Source of the DNA: Aequorivita vitellina
GTDB lineage: Bacteria > Bacteroidota > Bacteroidia > Flavobacteriales > Flavobacteriaceae
DNA: 64,000 nucleotides
Reading direction: 5' to 3'
Assembly: GCF_022008365.1 (NCBI RefSeq)
Contig: NZ_JAIRBA010000010.1
Coordinates: forward strand, 1-64,000
Below the pieces are notes generated by a model. The model did no database searches, was not told the origin of the DNA, and saw only the letters and a list, made by a program, of their open reading frames with translations. Both the position numbers and the translations under genes were made by a program. Within the stretch, counting starts at the first letter, position 1. Every line of letters starts with the position of its first letter. Below, piece after piece: positions 35,652 to 45,360 of the stretch.

Positions 35652-35877
35652 ACGTATCATTTGGTTCCTGAAAAAAAGTAGCATTCGCCCAAGTGCCACT
35701 TACACGTACATGAGCAGGTGCAAGTCCTTTTGCCAAATTCATCAACCTTTTATCGGTAAGATTAATGGGCGACAGTTTTCGGTACAGCGCCTCGTCCTTT
35801 TGAGAAATGTCATACGATGAAACGTCTGCCAATTGAGGCAAGCTGTCCATCAGATCATATGGTTCCGTCAGCCCCAC
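35652..35877 (-). pseudogene. Fragment of a GH79/heparanase-like glycoside hydrolase
   Basis: About 75 codons from a GTG at 35877 encode LYRKLSPINLTDKRLMNLAK and GLAPAHVRVSGTWANATFF, which match the conserved N-terminal part of glycoside hydrolase family 79 (pattern: LR.La..L.P..lRvsGTWA). The frame runs straight on into the siderophore-interacting protein gene, with a ~35-codon linker of no clear homology. No signal peptide, catalytic glutamates or remaining domain are present, so this is a truncated relic joined by deletion. Confidence 0.55.
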
Positions 35878-36230
35878 TATTGTAAATACGATATTGGCGG
35901 TTCGGCTTTTTAATATTTTATTCCTTGTTGTGGCAGTTAGTTTATTGTCAATTTGAAGTGTTTATTAGATCTAATATAAAAACAAAGTCCTTAAAAGTAA
36001 TGACGTTTGCCTTTGAGGACTATTTAAATTGATTTGTGATTAAATCAAGTAGTCGACCAATAAAAATGCAAAATATTATGCTGGAAACGCAACGTTGCTA
36101 CTTGCTGTTTTGTCCGCGAATACCTTTCACGTTCTCATGTTTTTGTTTGCCGCTGATTTTTATACTCGTATTATAAACGGATACACTAATAATTTCATGT
36201 ATATAAATCTGTAAATAAATTCTTTATCTT
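35878..36230. other. 353-bp intergenic region
   Basis: Between the GH79 fragment and the patatin gene. The GH79 frame stays open for about 28 more codons to a TAA near 35962, but without recognisable motifs. A small inverted repeat, TTGATTT...AAATCAA, lies at 36029-36048. I see no other gene, RNA or clear promoter. Confidence 0.5.
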
Positions 36231-38474
36231 TTAAAAATTTAAAGAATAACCTATGTTAAAACTGGCTGAAATATTATTATTTATATCATTATACATTAAA
36301 ATAGCTTCTAGTGGTCCGATAAATGACCTATAGCCTGCAGCCAATGCGACACCCCAAACGGAACTGTTCCCGTGATTCTCATCTATGATAATATTAGATT
36401 TAATAAAATCGTATTTCAGAAAGCTTGATGTAGCTGTTACAACAAGTTTTTTGGTAACGGAATAATGTAATCCTACTTGTGGAGCAATCACGCTTGAGCT
36501 AAAAATGGAATTAGTACGAAAACCAGGAAATAAGATCTGATTCCGTATTACCAAATCGTTGCCTCCGACAATAAAATCGTTGAGAAAAGGTTGCTTATTT
36601 CCAAAATGCATACCTGAATGTAATTTAAAAAATAGGGAATGTTTATGAATAGGCAAATAGTGAGCTGAATAATATTTTATCGAATAATATGCTTTTTTAC
36701 TGAATAAGGGAGAAGATTGTGGCGTTGCTGAATTCCCATCATCATACTTAAAATCGGGGTGTTGATTATAGTTTACGCCGGCTTCAAAGTCAATAATATT
36801 ACCACTGTTTGGATAGGAAGGACTATTTAAGTTATTAAAATGCAAATCAACGAATCCGGTAAGGAAATTGATTTTCCCATAAACCTTTGGGAATGTTTCT
36901 ATCTCGGGTGAATATTTTAGATATTCATACCGAGAACCTATTCCTGCTGTAAAATTGCCCGTAATAAGCTTGTTGGCTTTTACCTCAAATGAAAAATGTT
37001 TTTGATTATATAGACCTGATTTTTTAAGATTCTCATTATATACGGATATGTCTGTATATTCTCCTTTTACAGTAGATTCCAGATACCAGTTTCTTTTGCT
37101 ATTAAAGAAATAATGATTGCGGATATTAAACTGTGGATTTTCACCAATCGCAATTTCAGCAGAGGTTTCAGAAAATGGATTAGAATACCCCAATACCGTA
37201 TAACCAAGTATCAATGCAATCCCTCGCTCTGAATTATAACTCAACCCCGTTTTAATAAGATGCTGCGGTTCTTTTTCAAAATTAATATTTACCGTTACAC
37301 GGTCACTTTCATTGTTTGGTATAAACTCATAATTTATTTTTCTGAAATTTCCCGACCCAAAAACTTCCCTGATCTTATCGGAGAATACATCGGAGGTATA
37401 ACTTTTATTATCTTGAAAATCCATCATATTCATAAAAAAATCGGCCTCTCTTTTACTGAGTCCGTTGGCATGAACTTTTGAAACAAACAATTCATTTGTC
37501 ATTTTACGCTTCTCATTGTGTACGGGTTCTTTGCCATAAATTGCATCAAGCGAATCCTTGAACCGCTTCAACTGAGGATATATTTCTTTTCCTCTCTTGA
37601 TCCCTAGGCTAATGATTTCATTTGAGGACGAAAAACTTGATGCATTGTATTTTTCAATGGGATAATCAACAAAAATGTCGGTAGATTTTACTTGCTGCTG
37701 AAAATCCTTATTCTCCTTATAGAATGCAAGTTGAGAAATCATCTGAAATGGATTATCGATATCTTTTCTTTGCAATAAAATACCCGAAACGGAACTTCCA
37801 ATAACAAAATCCGCGCCCATATCCTTGACTTCTGACACTGGAAAATTCATGGCGATACCGCCGTCAATAAGGGTTTTTTCATCAATTTCGACTGGAGTAA
37901 AGGCGACTGGAATTGCCATACTTGCACGAATAGCTTTAACGATATTACCGTTTTTAAGAACTACGGCATCTCCATTTTCAATGTCTGCTGCAACACAGCG
38001 AAATCCTTTCTGAAATTTACTAAAATCGGCGGTTGTCAGGTAGGGAAAAAACAATTCGTTGAGCGTCAACCAAAGTTCATTGGATTCCAAAGCTCCTTTT
38101 CGGAAAGATACTTTCCCATCTATCAAAGGGATTTCAAGATATTTTCCCATGTTATTTTTCTTTGGGAGTATCAGTAAATCATAGGGTGATCTATTTGTGA
38201 GTATCTTATCCCAATCTATTTTGCGCGCAATATCTTCTATTTCTTGGCCGCTGTAACCCACAGCATAAAGTCCGCCAACAATAGCGCCCATACTCGTTCC
38301 TGTGACATAATCCACTTTAACTCCGGCCGAATCAATAGCCTGTAACAATCCTATGTGAGCAAGCCCTTTAGCACCACCGCCACTCAGGGTAAGCCCAATT
38401 TTGGGACGTTCGCTTTCTTGGGAAAAAGCAATATTACACACCAGGCATAAAAGAAATAGTAAATAGTTTTTCAT
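36231..38474 (-). CDS. Patatin-like phospholipase with outer-membrane beta barrel
   Basis: 747 residues. Signal peptide (about 1-18, ending IAFSQ). The patatin domain (about 25-300) has the oxyanion GGGAKGLAHIG, nucleophile GTSMG and catalytic DGG (LIDGGIAMNFP). Then comes a POTRA-like segment (about 330-390) and a ~340-residue beta-barrel ending NIGYSLNF with a C-terminal Phe. This is the Vd-type autotransporter layout (PlpD/RssA-like), common in Bacteroidota. It would hydrolyse phospholipids at or outside the outer membrane. The Kdo-kinase-like gene 38 bp upstream may share its transcript. Confidence 0.92.
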   Translation of the reverse strand: MKNYLLFLLCLVCNIAFSQESERPKIGLTLSGGGAKGLAHIGLLQAIDSAGVKVDYVTGTSMGAIVGGLYAVGYSGQEIEDIARKIDWDKILTNRSPYDLLILPKKNNMGKYLEIPLIDGKVSFRKGALESNELWLTLNELFFPYLTTADFSKFQKGFRCVAADIENGDAVVLKNGNIVKAIRASMAIPVAFTPVEIDEKTLIDGGIAMNFPVSEVKDMGADFVIGSSVSGILLQRKDIDNPFQMISQLAFYKENKDFQQQVKSTDIFVDYPIEKYNASSFSSSNEIISLGIKRGKEIYPQLKRFKDSLDAIYGKEPVHNEKRKMTNELFVSKVHANGLSKREADFFMNMMDFQDNKSYTSDVFSDKIREVFGSGNFRKINYEFIPNNESDRVTVNINFEKEPQHLIKTGLSYNSERGIALILGYTVLGYSNPFSETSAEIAIGENPQFNIRNHYFFNSKRNWYLESTVKGEYTDISVYNENLKKSGLYNQKHFSFEVKANKLITGNFTAGIGSRYEYLKYSPEIETFPKVYGKINFLTGFVDLHFNNLNSPSYPNSGNIIDFEAGVNYNQHPDFKYDDGNSATPQSSPLFSKKAYYSIKYYSAHYLPIHKHSLFFKLHSGMHFGNKQPFLNDFIVGGNDLVIRNQILFPGFRTNSIFSSSVIAPQVGLHYSVTKKLVVTATSSFLKYDFIKSNIIIDENHGNSSVWGVALAAGYRSFIGPLEAILMYNDINNNISASFNIGYSLNF

Positions 38475-38512
38475 TCGTAAAAGTTCAGTCGCCAGCTTCT
38501 TTTTGCGTATTT

Positions 38513-39274
38513 CTACTTATTGCAGTTGCCACTTTTTTTATATAAATCTTTAAACAGGCTTTTTATTTGTCTAAAAATCTGATATTTTTTTCTCTGATAT
38601 AATTGTTTGTGAGCAAATGAGAAAACATCAAACTCAGCCATTTCTGCATATTTTGAGATAAGAATTGAATATTGATCAAAAGGTAAAGAGAGTCGATTCA
38701 AATTCTTAACTCTTCTCTGTTTAGTTGGTTTTTTGAATTTTAATCGATTAATGTCAACCAGGCAGAAATCAATTTTTCCTTTACTGTCTTTTGTCGTTAA
38801 TATATTAGATGTATGTAGATCATAATGAAATACTTCCTTTTTATGAAGATTAAATAAAAACGCTCCCATAGCTTCTAAAAATGGCACATCAGAACTCTCT
38901 ATTAGATGCTTATCGGTTGTTTCATGTTCCACAAAACAACTTATAAAATAAGAGTTCTTTAAGAATAATCCAGAGCTCTCTTCCACATAAGCAACGGGAA
39001 AAGGTGTACCTATTTTGAGATCCAATAATCTAAGGGCATTTTCATACGAGCGTCTGGCTTTAGATTTTCTAAGAAATTTATAAATAATCCTATTGGCTAT
39101 GGTAATCTTTTTAAAAGATTTTACAACAAACTTATTTTTTTGGTATTCAAAAATCTTAATTTCATTTCTATGGTTTTGAATAATATGTCCCTGTGTAGCA
39201 AAATTGTCAATAGTGTCTGCTATAAATCCATTTAGATGTAAGTAATCTAAATGGATTTTCATCTTTCTCTTCAT
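38513..39274 (-). CDS. Lipopolysaccharide (Kdo/WaaP-type) kinase-like protein
   Basis: 253 residues with a protein-kinase-like fold. The Lys of the N-lobe is probably in KNKFVVKSFKK. The catalytic loop is VFHYDLHTSNIL (H-D-L-x-x-x-N form, as in Kdo kinase and WaaP). The metal-binding Asp is in FCLVDINRLKF. The family phosphorylates lipid A core sugars (Kdo or heptose) at the inner face. The start is ATG at 39274, with an in-frame ATG four codons later. It precedes the patatin gene by 38 bp and is likely envelope-related. Confidence 0.75.
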   Translation of the reverse strand: MKRKMKIHLDYLHLNGFIADTIDNFATQGHIIQNHRNEIKIFEYQKNKFVVKSFKKITIANRIIYKFLRKSKARRSYENALRLLDLKIGTPFPVAYVEESSGLFLKNSYFISCFVEHETTDKHLIESSDVPFLEAMGAFLFNLHKKEVFHYDLHTSNILTTKDSKGKIDFCLVDINRLKFKKPTKQRRVKNLNRLSLPFDQYSILISKYAEMAEFDVFSFAHKQLYQRKKYQIFRQIKSLFKDLYKKSGNCNK

Positions 39275-39420
39275 TTCTCATCAATTTTTCCATTATTAAA
39301 TTTATAACAGCATCTTCTTTGTGATAAAATCATAAAATTTATCTCCCCGTTGTCTGAAGATAATGTGTTAGGTCAACTTGTATTCATTTTGCAGTTCTTC
39401 GATTTTTTCTTTAAGTTCTT

Positions 39421-39543
39421 TTAGTAATTTTTCGCGAAAAGCTTTTCAGTTTCTTTAGCCGAAAAAGTCTTACCATTCTTAGATGGCCTATAGAAATAAA
39501 GGCAAGAACTTACCGTTTTAGACTTGCTTAAAAATGCAATCAT
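39421..39543 (-). CDS. Unrecognised 40-codon reading frame
   Basis: ATG at 39543 to TAA at 39421 encodes a short basic product (MIAFLSKSKTVSSCLYFYRP start, SAKETEKLFAKNY end). It starts inside the loop-side arm of a perfect hairpin (39539-39568). Immediately after it, in another frame, lies EKLLKELKEKIEELQNEY (stop at 39368-39370), which resembles the C-terminal tail of the HdeD protein encoded at 40608. I regard the area as relics of coding DNA. Confidence 0.3.
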   Translation of the reverse strand: MIAFLSKSKTVSSCLYFYRPSKNGKTFSAKETEKLFAKNY

Positions 39544-39568
39544 AGCTTTAAGATATTAAAGCTATGAT
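39539..39568. other. Perfect 13-bp hairpin with tetraloop
   Basis: ATCATAGCTTTAA - GATA - TTAAAGCTATGAT. There is no T tract on either side, so it is more likely a protein-binding palindrome or RNA structure than a terminator. It lies within the 437-bp gap between the Kdo-kinase-like and SDR genes. Confidence 0.5.
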
Positions 39569-39711
39569 CAACCAATTTTTTAGTTTTTAAAATAAGTAAT
39601 CCCTTCCCGCTACACAAATGAGCTTCAATCTCTACCTGATTGGCGGACAGATGTGACTACTAGGAAATCCATCTCACTCTCAATAGTGACTTTCATTCCT
39701 AACGTTAATTA

Positions 39712-40461
39712 CTATTGGATACTCATTCCTCCATCAATGATTTGCTCTGTCCCTGTTAGGTAGGAAGATTCATCAGATGCCAGAAATACAACCAGATTGC
39801 TTACCTCCGAAGTCTCAGCTAATCGACCCAATGGAATAAATTGTGTTGCACTTCCTCCGCCTTCGTCGGTAGCATCAGCCATCATTGGAGTTTTAATGAA
39901 TCCTGGATGAACGGAATTTGCACGTATATTTTTATTTGCAAATTCAACCGCAACTGCCTTTGTCATTCCTCTAACAGCAAATTTGCTTCCCATATAAGCC
40001 AAACTCGGATAACCATAAATGGCCACTATACCTGCAATGGATGAGATATTAACGATAGAACCAATACCAGCCTTTATCATAGATGGCAAAGTATATTTCA
40101 TGCCATAATAAACGCTGTCTTGATTAACTTCGATTACTTTTTGATACTGCTCTTCATCCAGTTCTATCGCATTGGCTATAGGCCCCAAAATACCAGCATT
40201 ATTTACCAAAACATTCACCGGTCCAAACTTAAGTTCAGCTTGTTCAATAACATTTTTCCAGTCTTCAACTTTGCTTACATCTTGTTTTATAAACAGCGAA
40301 TTGTCTAACCCTAATTCCTCAGCAATAGCATTGCCACGCGCTTCGTTAAGGTCTGTCAATACGACTTTTGCTCCCTCAGCAACAAATGCTCTTGCATGAG
40401 ATTCTCCCATTCCTTGCGATGCTCCTGTAATTATTGCAATTTTTCCTTTTAAACGTTCCAT
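39712..40461 (-). CDS. Short-chain dehydrogenase/reductase (SDR)
   Basis: 249 residues, classical SDR. The cofactor motif is TGASQGMGESHA (TGxxxGxG) with an acidic residue at the end of strand 2 (VVLTDLNE), favouring NAD. NNAGILG, the catalytic Ser in VNISSIAG, YMGSK (YxxxK) and the C-terminal SYLTGTEQIIDGGMS are present. Substrate unknown; this subgroup is often called glucose-1-dehydrogenase-like. It lies 146 bp after the HdeD gene on the same strand. Confidence 0.93.
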   Translation of the reverse strand: MERLKGKIAIITGASQGMGESHARAFVAEGAKVVLTDLNEARGNAIAEELGLDNSLFIKQDVSKVEDWKNVIEQAELKFGPVNVLVNNAGILGPIANAIELDEEQYQKVIEVNQDSVYYGMKYTLPSMIKAGIGSIVNISSIAGIVAIYGYPSLAYMGSKFAVRGMTKAVAVEFANKNIRANSVHPGFIKTPMMADATDEGGGSATQFIPLGRLAETSEVSNLVVFLASDESSYLTGTEQIIDGGMSIQ

Positions 40462-40607
40462 AGTATTTGATTTTAAATGAATTGATTTATTAAATTATTT
40501 TTCTGAATTTTCTCTACGAGTAGAAGAATTTATAGTTTTTCACAAATTTCTTTTTTCTCATAAAATCTGACCGTTTTTTCGTTAGTCAGTTCCGGGATTA
40601 TTAGTGC

Positions 40608-41255
40608 TTAATCTCTTTTTCTGTCTTCCAGGTGCTCATAATATTCTTCACGTAGATCTTCGATTTTATCTTTAAGTTCTTTAGTGATTTTTTGTGGTAA
40701 GTTTTTTAGTTTTTTTAGCATAAAAGCCATCGAAATCCCCGAAAAACCAACAAAAATGAAAGTAAGCGCAGTCATCACTACCAAAGACATTCCTGTAAAC
40801 GTGGGATTGAAAATCAAAACAAAAGAAAACAGGATCCCTAGAACGCTTGCAATGGCAAGGTTGCCCCATTTCGATACGCCATAATTCTTCAGCTCAAAAG
40901 CAAATCCCAGCCCTTGGAAAGCACGGAACAGCAGACTGAACCCAATAAACATAGGAAGTGTAACGGCTGATATTTCAGGTTTTGTCACCAGTAGAATACC
41001 GATTGCCAGACTGAAAAGACCACTTATCAAATGCCAACCCCAACCTTCCAGTTCTTCCCTGTTTTGAATGGAGAACCAAGTTTCCAATAGCCCCGTAACA
41101 AGAAAAGAGAGGCTGAAAAGAACCGTTAATGTTGCATAGGTTTCCAAAGGTACCGTAAAGAGATAGATACCCAACACAACAAATAAAGCACCGATAATTG
41201 CCGGCACATACCAATATTTTACTGTTTTTCGAATTGTTTTAAAAAATGTTGCCAT
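40608..41255 (-). CDS. HdeD family membrane protein (DUF308)
   Basis: 215 residues with six predicted transmembrane helices in DUF308-type pairs (VPAIIGALFVVLGIYLFTVP, GWGWHLISGLFSLAIGILLV, FVLIFNPTFTG). A coiled, charged tail follows (KITKELKDKIEDLREEYYEHLEDRKRD). Homologues are linked to acid resistance, but the biochemical role is not known. It lies 18 bp after the drug-efflux MFS gene, so it is probably the last or near-last gene of that operon. Confidence 0.85.
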   Translation of the reverse strand: MATFFKTIRKTVKYWYVPAIIGALFVVLGIYLFTVPLETYATLTVLFSLSFLVTGLLETWFSIQNREELEGWGWHLISGLFSLAIGILLVTKPEISAVTLPMFIGFSLLFRAFQGLGFAFELKNYGVSKWGNLAIASVLGILFSFVLIFNPTFTGMSLVVMTALTFIFVGFSGISMAFMLKKLKNLPQKITKELKDKIEDLREEYYEHLEDRKRD

Positions 41256-41273
41256 AGTCTTTGATTTTAATGT

Positions 41274-42833
41274 TTATGTTAATTGATTACTGAATTTATA
41301 ACCCTTAATGCTATTGCCTCTGATTACTTTTCTGAATAAAATCAGTCTTCTGTAATTGAACTGTCCGTAATGGTGCGTTAATACAAAAATAAGTATGGGT
41401 ATAATGAGCCAACACAGAGAGCCTAAGACTATTTTTAAAGAAGCCAGCATCGCATTGATCTGGGTTGTTCCATAGATGCTCATACCGTTGGCAAAATTTC
41501 CCGTATCCAGATGCATAGAAATATCGTTCAGGCTCTGCCATTGACCCTGATAAGTCGCCCAGCCGATGATAACTCCGCCAAAAGCGGTTGCAAGAAAAGT
41601 CCGTACCATCAGCAGAATACCGATAATACCGAGCATATCGTTCATTTCTAAATCCAGCGAGGCGTAAAACCAAATGCCTATAAAGAGAATACCCATTCCC
41701 GCACCTTTTAAAATCATGGGAATGTAGAAATATTCGATATTCATCTGTGGCTGTATAAGCAGGTAAAGCATCAGGGTATGCAGAAAGAATGCTATAAAGC
41801 CCGAAGCTATATAATATTTCAGGTTCCACTTGTTTTTAAAGCTATAAAAAGCAAAAACTCCTCCGATAACAATACCCGGGATCATCCATAAATTCAGTTT
41901 AGCGTTAATCAGGTTATTGTAACCTAAAACACCTACGGTATATTGAACAAAAATGCTTGTACTTGCAAGATAAACACCCAAAAACATCAGTAAGATAAGG
42001 CTATGCGAAATGTTTACTTTTTTAAGTATAAAATCAAATTTTATCAGTTTCCGCTTACGTGTTTTTTGTATTAATATAGTCGCCAATAACAATACTATTC
42101 CTAATAACAGCGCCCATATAATTAAAGACGAACTGAACCAACCTTGCTGACGCATAAAGGTAAGACCTACGTTAAAGCACATGGCAGAAATAGCTAACAA
42201 TCCCAAGGATAACCAGTCAATCTGGTACAGGGGCATTTTGAAAGAGAAACGCTGGTTGTGTTGAAATATTAAAGATAAAGCAGCAATAACAAGCATCAGT
42301 GCGGCCATAAAGAAATAAGGAGCTTGCCAGCTGCTGGTAAAGACAAGATTGGACATTAGATAAGCAGATAATTGCCCGATGCCTATTGTCAAAGGATAGA
42401 ATATTGCGTAGAATTTTCCTCTGTCTCCTGTCGGAGATAAAATAAACATAACGGGCAAAATCATCTCAATCATTGGAAACATTTTAAAGAAGCCAATAAA
42501 AAAACTTGCTGTAACAACCACCAACGGATTGTCTGTTGTTCCGATCACAAAAGAAAGTATGGCTAATATGATAGCACTGCCGGCAATGATTTCTTTTGAA
42601 CGGAAACGCATTTTTATACGTAAGACGATCATAACAGCGATAGCCATACCAATTGTGGTGGCGTTGTTTGCCAGCGAAATATATTCCGAATAGGTTGCCA
42701 GTGCTCCCGCGATATCTGTCGTATTGCTAGTATAAACCCCCATCACCGCTAACATCGGAAACAGGAAGATTATAATTAGCAGCAACATGAGCGGTTTAGG
42801 AACCCAGTCGGCAAACGGACCTTTATTGTACAT
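41274..42833 (-). CDS. MFS multidrug transporter, EmrB/DHA2 type
   Basis: 519 residues with about 14 hydrophobic helices (for example PLMLLLIIIFLFPMLAVMGV, PLVVVTASFFIGFFKMFPMI, LIIWALLLGIVLLLATILIQ), in the range expected for proton-driven DHA2 pumps. It starts 7 bp after the stop of the adaptor gene and is followed by HdeD. With the adaptor and TolC-like genes it would form an EmrAB-TolC tripartite efflux complex through both membranes. The exported compound is unknown. Confidence 0.9.
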   Translation of the reverse strand: MYNKGPFADWVPKPLMLLLIIIFLFPMLAVMGVYTSNTTDIAGALATYSEYISLANNATTIGMAIAVMIVLRIKMRFRSKEIIAGSAIILAILSFVIGTTDNPLVVVTASFFIGFFKMFPMIEMILPVMFILSPTGDRGKFYAIFYPLTIGIGQLSAYLMSNLVFTSSWQAPYFFMAALMLVIAALSLIFQHNQRFSFKMPLYQIDWLSLGLLAISAMCFNVGLTFMRQQGWFSSSLIIWALLLGIVLLLATILIQKTRKRKLIKFDFILKKVNISHSLILLMFLGVYLASTSIFVQYTVGVLGYNNLINAKLNLWMIPGIVIGGVFAFYSFKNKWNLKYYIASGFIAFFLHTLMLYLLIQPQMNIEYFYIPMILKGAGMGILFIGIWFYASLDLEMNDMLGIIGILLMVRTFLATAFGGVIIGWATYQGQWQSLNDISMHLDTGNFANGMSIYGTTQINAMLASLKIVLGSLCWLIIPILIFVLTHHYGQFNYRRLILFRKVIRGNSIKGYKFSNQLT

Positions 42834-42840
42834 AATGTTG

Positions 42841-43995
42841 TTACTTTAAGGTTACTTCTACATTCATTCCTGTTCGAAGCAATTTCACTTCCTCAGGTTT
42901 ATTGTTTTCTGTAAATTCAATCCGAACAGGGATACGTTGTTGTACTTTTACAAAATTTCCCGTTGAATTGTCCACAGGCACAGCCGCATATCTAGCTCCG
43001 GTAGCTCCTGAAACAGCTGTTATTTTCCCTTCAAATTCTTTCCCGCCCAAAGCATCTACTTTTATTTTTGCCAAACCACCGATAGTTACTTTTTCCATTT
43101 GTTTTTCACGGTAATTAGCTGTAATCCAAACATTGTTATCATCTACAATCGTAGCCACCTGTTGGCCTGGACTTAACAACTGACCGATATTTATGGTTCT
43201 TCTTCCCATAATTCCATCGTGCGGGGCAGTAATCACCGTGTAAGAAAGATTGAGCTTTGCCATTTCAAGTGCATTTTCGGCACGTTTTATTTCGGCATCG
43301 TTCATTCCTAATCTGGATTGCACTTCGTTTACGGACAATTCACTGGTTGTTTTGGAATTAATAACAGATTGATATTGCGAAACCTGAGCTTGCAACTGGG
43401 CCTTTTGGGCATCATAATCCGTTTTTACCTGGTCGAATTGCTGGCGTGTTACCGCTTCGTCTTTCAGCAGGTTTTGATAACGGTTGAAATTTTGTTCCGT
43501 ATTCCACAGCCGGGCTTCTGCCGCTTCAATGTTTGCTTTCGCTGCGGCAACATTTGCGCCTACGGTATTCACATTATTGCTTGCTGTTATTACCGATGTA
43601 GCAGTTGCGTTTCTGGAAGCCTGCGCAGCCATATAAGCAGCTTCGGCCTGTCCTAGCTGAGTTTGTATTTCCCTGTCGTCCAAAATAACGAGCGTATCTC
43701 CTTTTTTGACATACTGATGGTCAACAAACCTGATTTCCTTTATATAAGCCGAAACACGGGTGTTGATAGGATTGATGAAAGATTCTACCTGAGCAGAGTT
43801 GGTATAACGTTCATTTCCTACGTTAAAATAGGATTTCACGACCCAATACAGACCTATGAGAACAAATACCAGAATTACCATATTGATGACCCTTCCCTTG
43901 GTGTTCTTATTCTTATGGTTTGATTTTTTAGGCTTTTCGGTATCTTTCTGTGCAGGTTGCTGCGCTGTACTTTCTTGTGTTTTATCTTGTGACAT
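42841..43995 (-). CDS. HlyD/EmrA-type membrane-fusion adaptor
   Basis: 384 residues. Cytoplasmic Gln/Lys-rich N-terminus, one transmembrane helix (about 35-55, VINMVILVFVLIGLYWVV), a lipoyl half (NTRVSAYIKEIRFVDHQYVKKGDTLVILD), a coiled-coil hairpin (about 120-225), the second lipoyl half (TVITAPHDGIMGRRTINIGQL) and beta-barrel (DDNNVWITANYREKQMEKV). It connects the EmrB-like pump (7 bp downstream) to the TolC-like channel (42 bp upstream). Confidence 0.93.
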   Translation of the reverse strand: MSQDKTQESTAQQPAQKDTEKPKKSNHKNKNTKGRVINMVILVFVLIGLYWVVKSYFNVGNERYTNSAQVESFINPINTRVSAYIKEIRFVDHQYVKKGDTLVILDDREIQTQLGQAEAAYMAAQASRNATATSVITASNNVNTVGANVAAAKANIEAAEARLWNTEQNFNRYQNLLKDEAVTRQQFDQVKTDYDAQKAQLQAQVSQYQSVINSKTTSELSVNEVQSRLGMNDAEIKRAENALEMAKLNLSYTVITAPHDGIMGRRTINIGQLLSPGQQVATIVDDNNVWITANYREKQMEKVTIGGLAKIKVDALGGKEFEGKITAVSGATGARYAAVPVDNSTGNFVKVQQRIPVRIEFTENNKPEEVKLLRTGMNVEVTLK

Positions 43996-44037
43996 TACTT
44001 TGTTTATTTGAATTTGAAAAAATGGATAAGGAGGTAA

Positions 44038-45357
44038 TTATAGCTTTCCGCTTTCTTTTAAAAGTTTGTAATAAGCGAAAATGATGTTTATATCAGAGTT
44101 TGTGTATTGCAATTCCGCATCTAATTTTGCATTACTTGCATCTATCATATCCAGCAAAATTGCCAACTGATTATTGTATTTACTTTCCATAATCCGGTAA
44201 TTTTCATCCGCTAATTCTTGGTTTTTCTCCAGGGTTTTATTTTGAGTGATGCTCTCTTTGTATTTAATATAAGCGGCATTTACGGCAACGCCGATCATTT
44301 GTTCGGTTTCATAAGCTTGGGCTTCGGCTCTTTCCACTTCATATTTATTTAGCCGGATTTCTTTTGAAGTTTTATAGAGAGAACCGATATCATAACTAAG
44401 TGATAATCCCACATTCCAGCCGTTGGAATACATATCCAGAACTGGAGATGAAGTCGTGATCGGCCGTTGAAGACTGTTTCCTGCAAAAGCTACCAAAGCG
44501 GGCATACGCTCTGATTTGGTGATTTTTTCAGAAGTTTCATAGATTTCTACTGATTTTTGAGCCATTAATAGAGAAGGATGGCTTTGTACATCGTTCTGAT
44601 TTATCTCTAAAAGGGGAATCTCTGGATGCTCTCTTAAAGCCGAATCATCGGCCACAATCTGCGTTTCTTCGGGCAAGCCCATCGCTACCGTAAGCTGTTT
44701 ATTTAAAATCTGTATGTTGTTCTCAATCACCTGTAAAGTGAGATTTAGATTGGAAATCTGTAGCTCACCACGGATAACATCATTCCGAGTCACCATTCCT
44801 TGCTCATAGAAACGGTTGATATTCTCTATACGTTGCTGAGCAAGTGCTATATTCTGGCGATAAACATCGGCCTGATTTTGCAGTTTATATAAGTCCAAAT
44901 AGTACCCTAAAGCAAGTAGTTTGATATTTTGCTCATTAGAGAGATGACTAAGAGATGCTAAATCTTCCTGAAGTGATTTTACCTGAATCGTATTTCGCAC
45001 GATATTTCCCTTCCAAATCAATTGTGTTGCTTCTAAGGATAGGGTGTTTCCGAAGTGTGGCATATCGATTTTTGTTGCGTTGGAAAAGTCTTTGTCTAAA
45101 ATAGTTGCATCTCCAATATATAAGGCGTTAGCACTAATATTAAGATCAGGAAGCTGCATATTCCTAGCGACTTTGACATCTTGTTCGGCGATTTTGAAAT
45201 TTGCTTTAGAGACGGATAAAGACGGATTGTTTTCTAAAGTCAGCGAGAAAAGCTCCGCAATAGTAATCTTTTTCTCCAAGTTTTTTTGGGCAAATAAAGA
45301 ACCCGAAAAAGACACACAGATTATCAAAAACAGATAACTGATTGGTTTTGTTTTCAT
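44038..45357 (-). CDS. TolC family outer-membrane efflux protein
   Basis: 439 residues. Signal peptide (about 1-23, ending LFAQ), then two OEP repeats with long coiled-coil helices (ITIAELFSLTLENNPSLSVSK; VEIYETSEKITKSERMPALVAF; LSYDIGSLYKTSKEIRLNKYEVERAEAQAYE). This is the duct of the EmrAB-type pump encoded downstream. It follows the AraC gene in the same orientation by 84 bp, and a direct repeat at 45361-45383 just before its start may be an operator. Confidence 0.93.
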   Translation of the reverse strand: MKTKPISYLFLIICVSFSGSLFAQKNLEKKITIAELFSLTLENNPSLSVSKANFKIAEQDVKVARNMQLPDLNISANALYIGDATILDKDFSNATKIDMPHFGNTLSLEATQLIWKGNIVRNTIQVKSLQEDLASLSHLSNEQNIKLLALGYYLDLYKLQNQADVYRQNIALAQQRIENINRFYEQGMVTRNDVIRGELQISNLNLTLQVIENNIQILNKQLTVAMGLPEETQIVADDSALREHPEIPLLEINQNDVQSHPSLLMAQKSVEIYETSEKITKSERMPALVAFAGNSLQRPITTSSPVLDMYSNGWNVGLSLSYDIGSLYKTSKEIRLNKYEVERAEAQAYETEQMIGVAVNAAYIKYKESITQNKTLEKNQELADENYRIMESKYNNQLAILLDMIDASNAKLDAELQYTNSDINIIFAYYKLLKESGKL

Positions 45358-45360
45358 TGT

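Noticed and set aside
41311-41829. 172-codon minus-strand frame inside the MFS gene
   Set aside because: It is an alternative frame of the transporter gene; its Tyr/His/Arg-rich composition is that of an off-frame translation.
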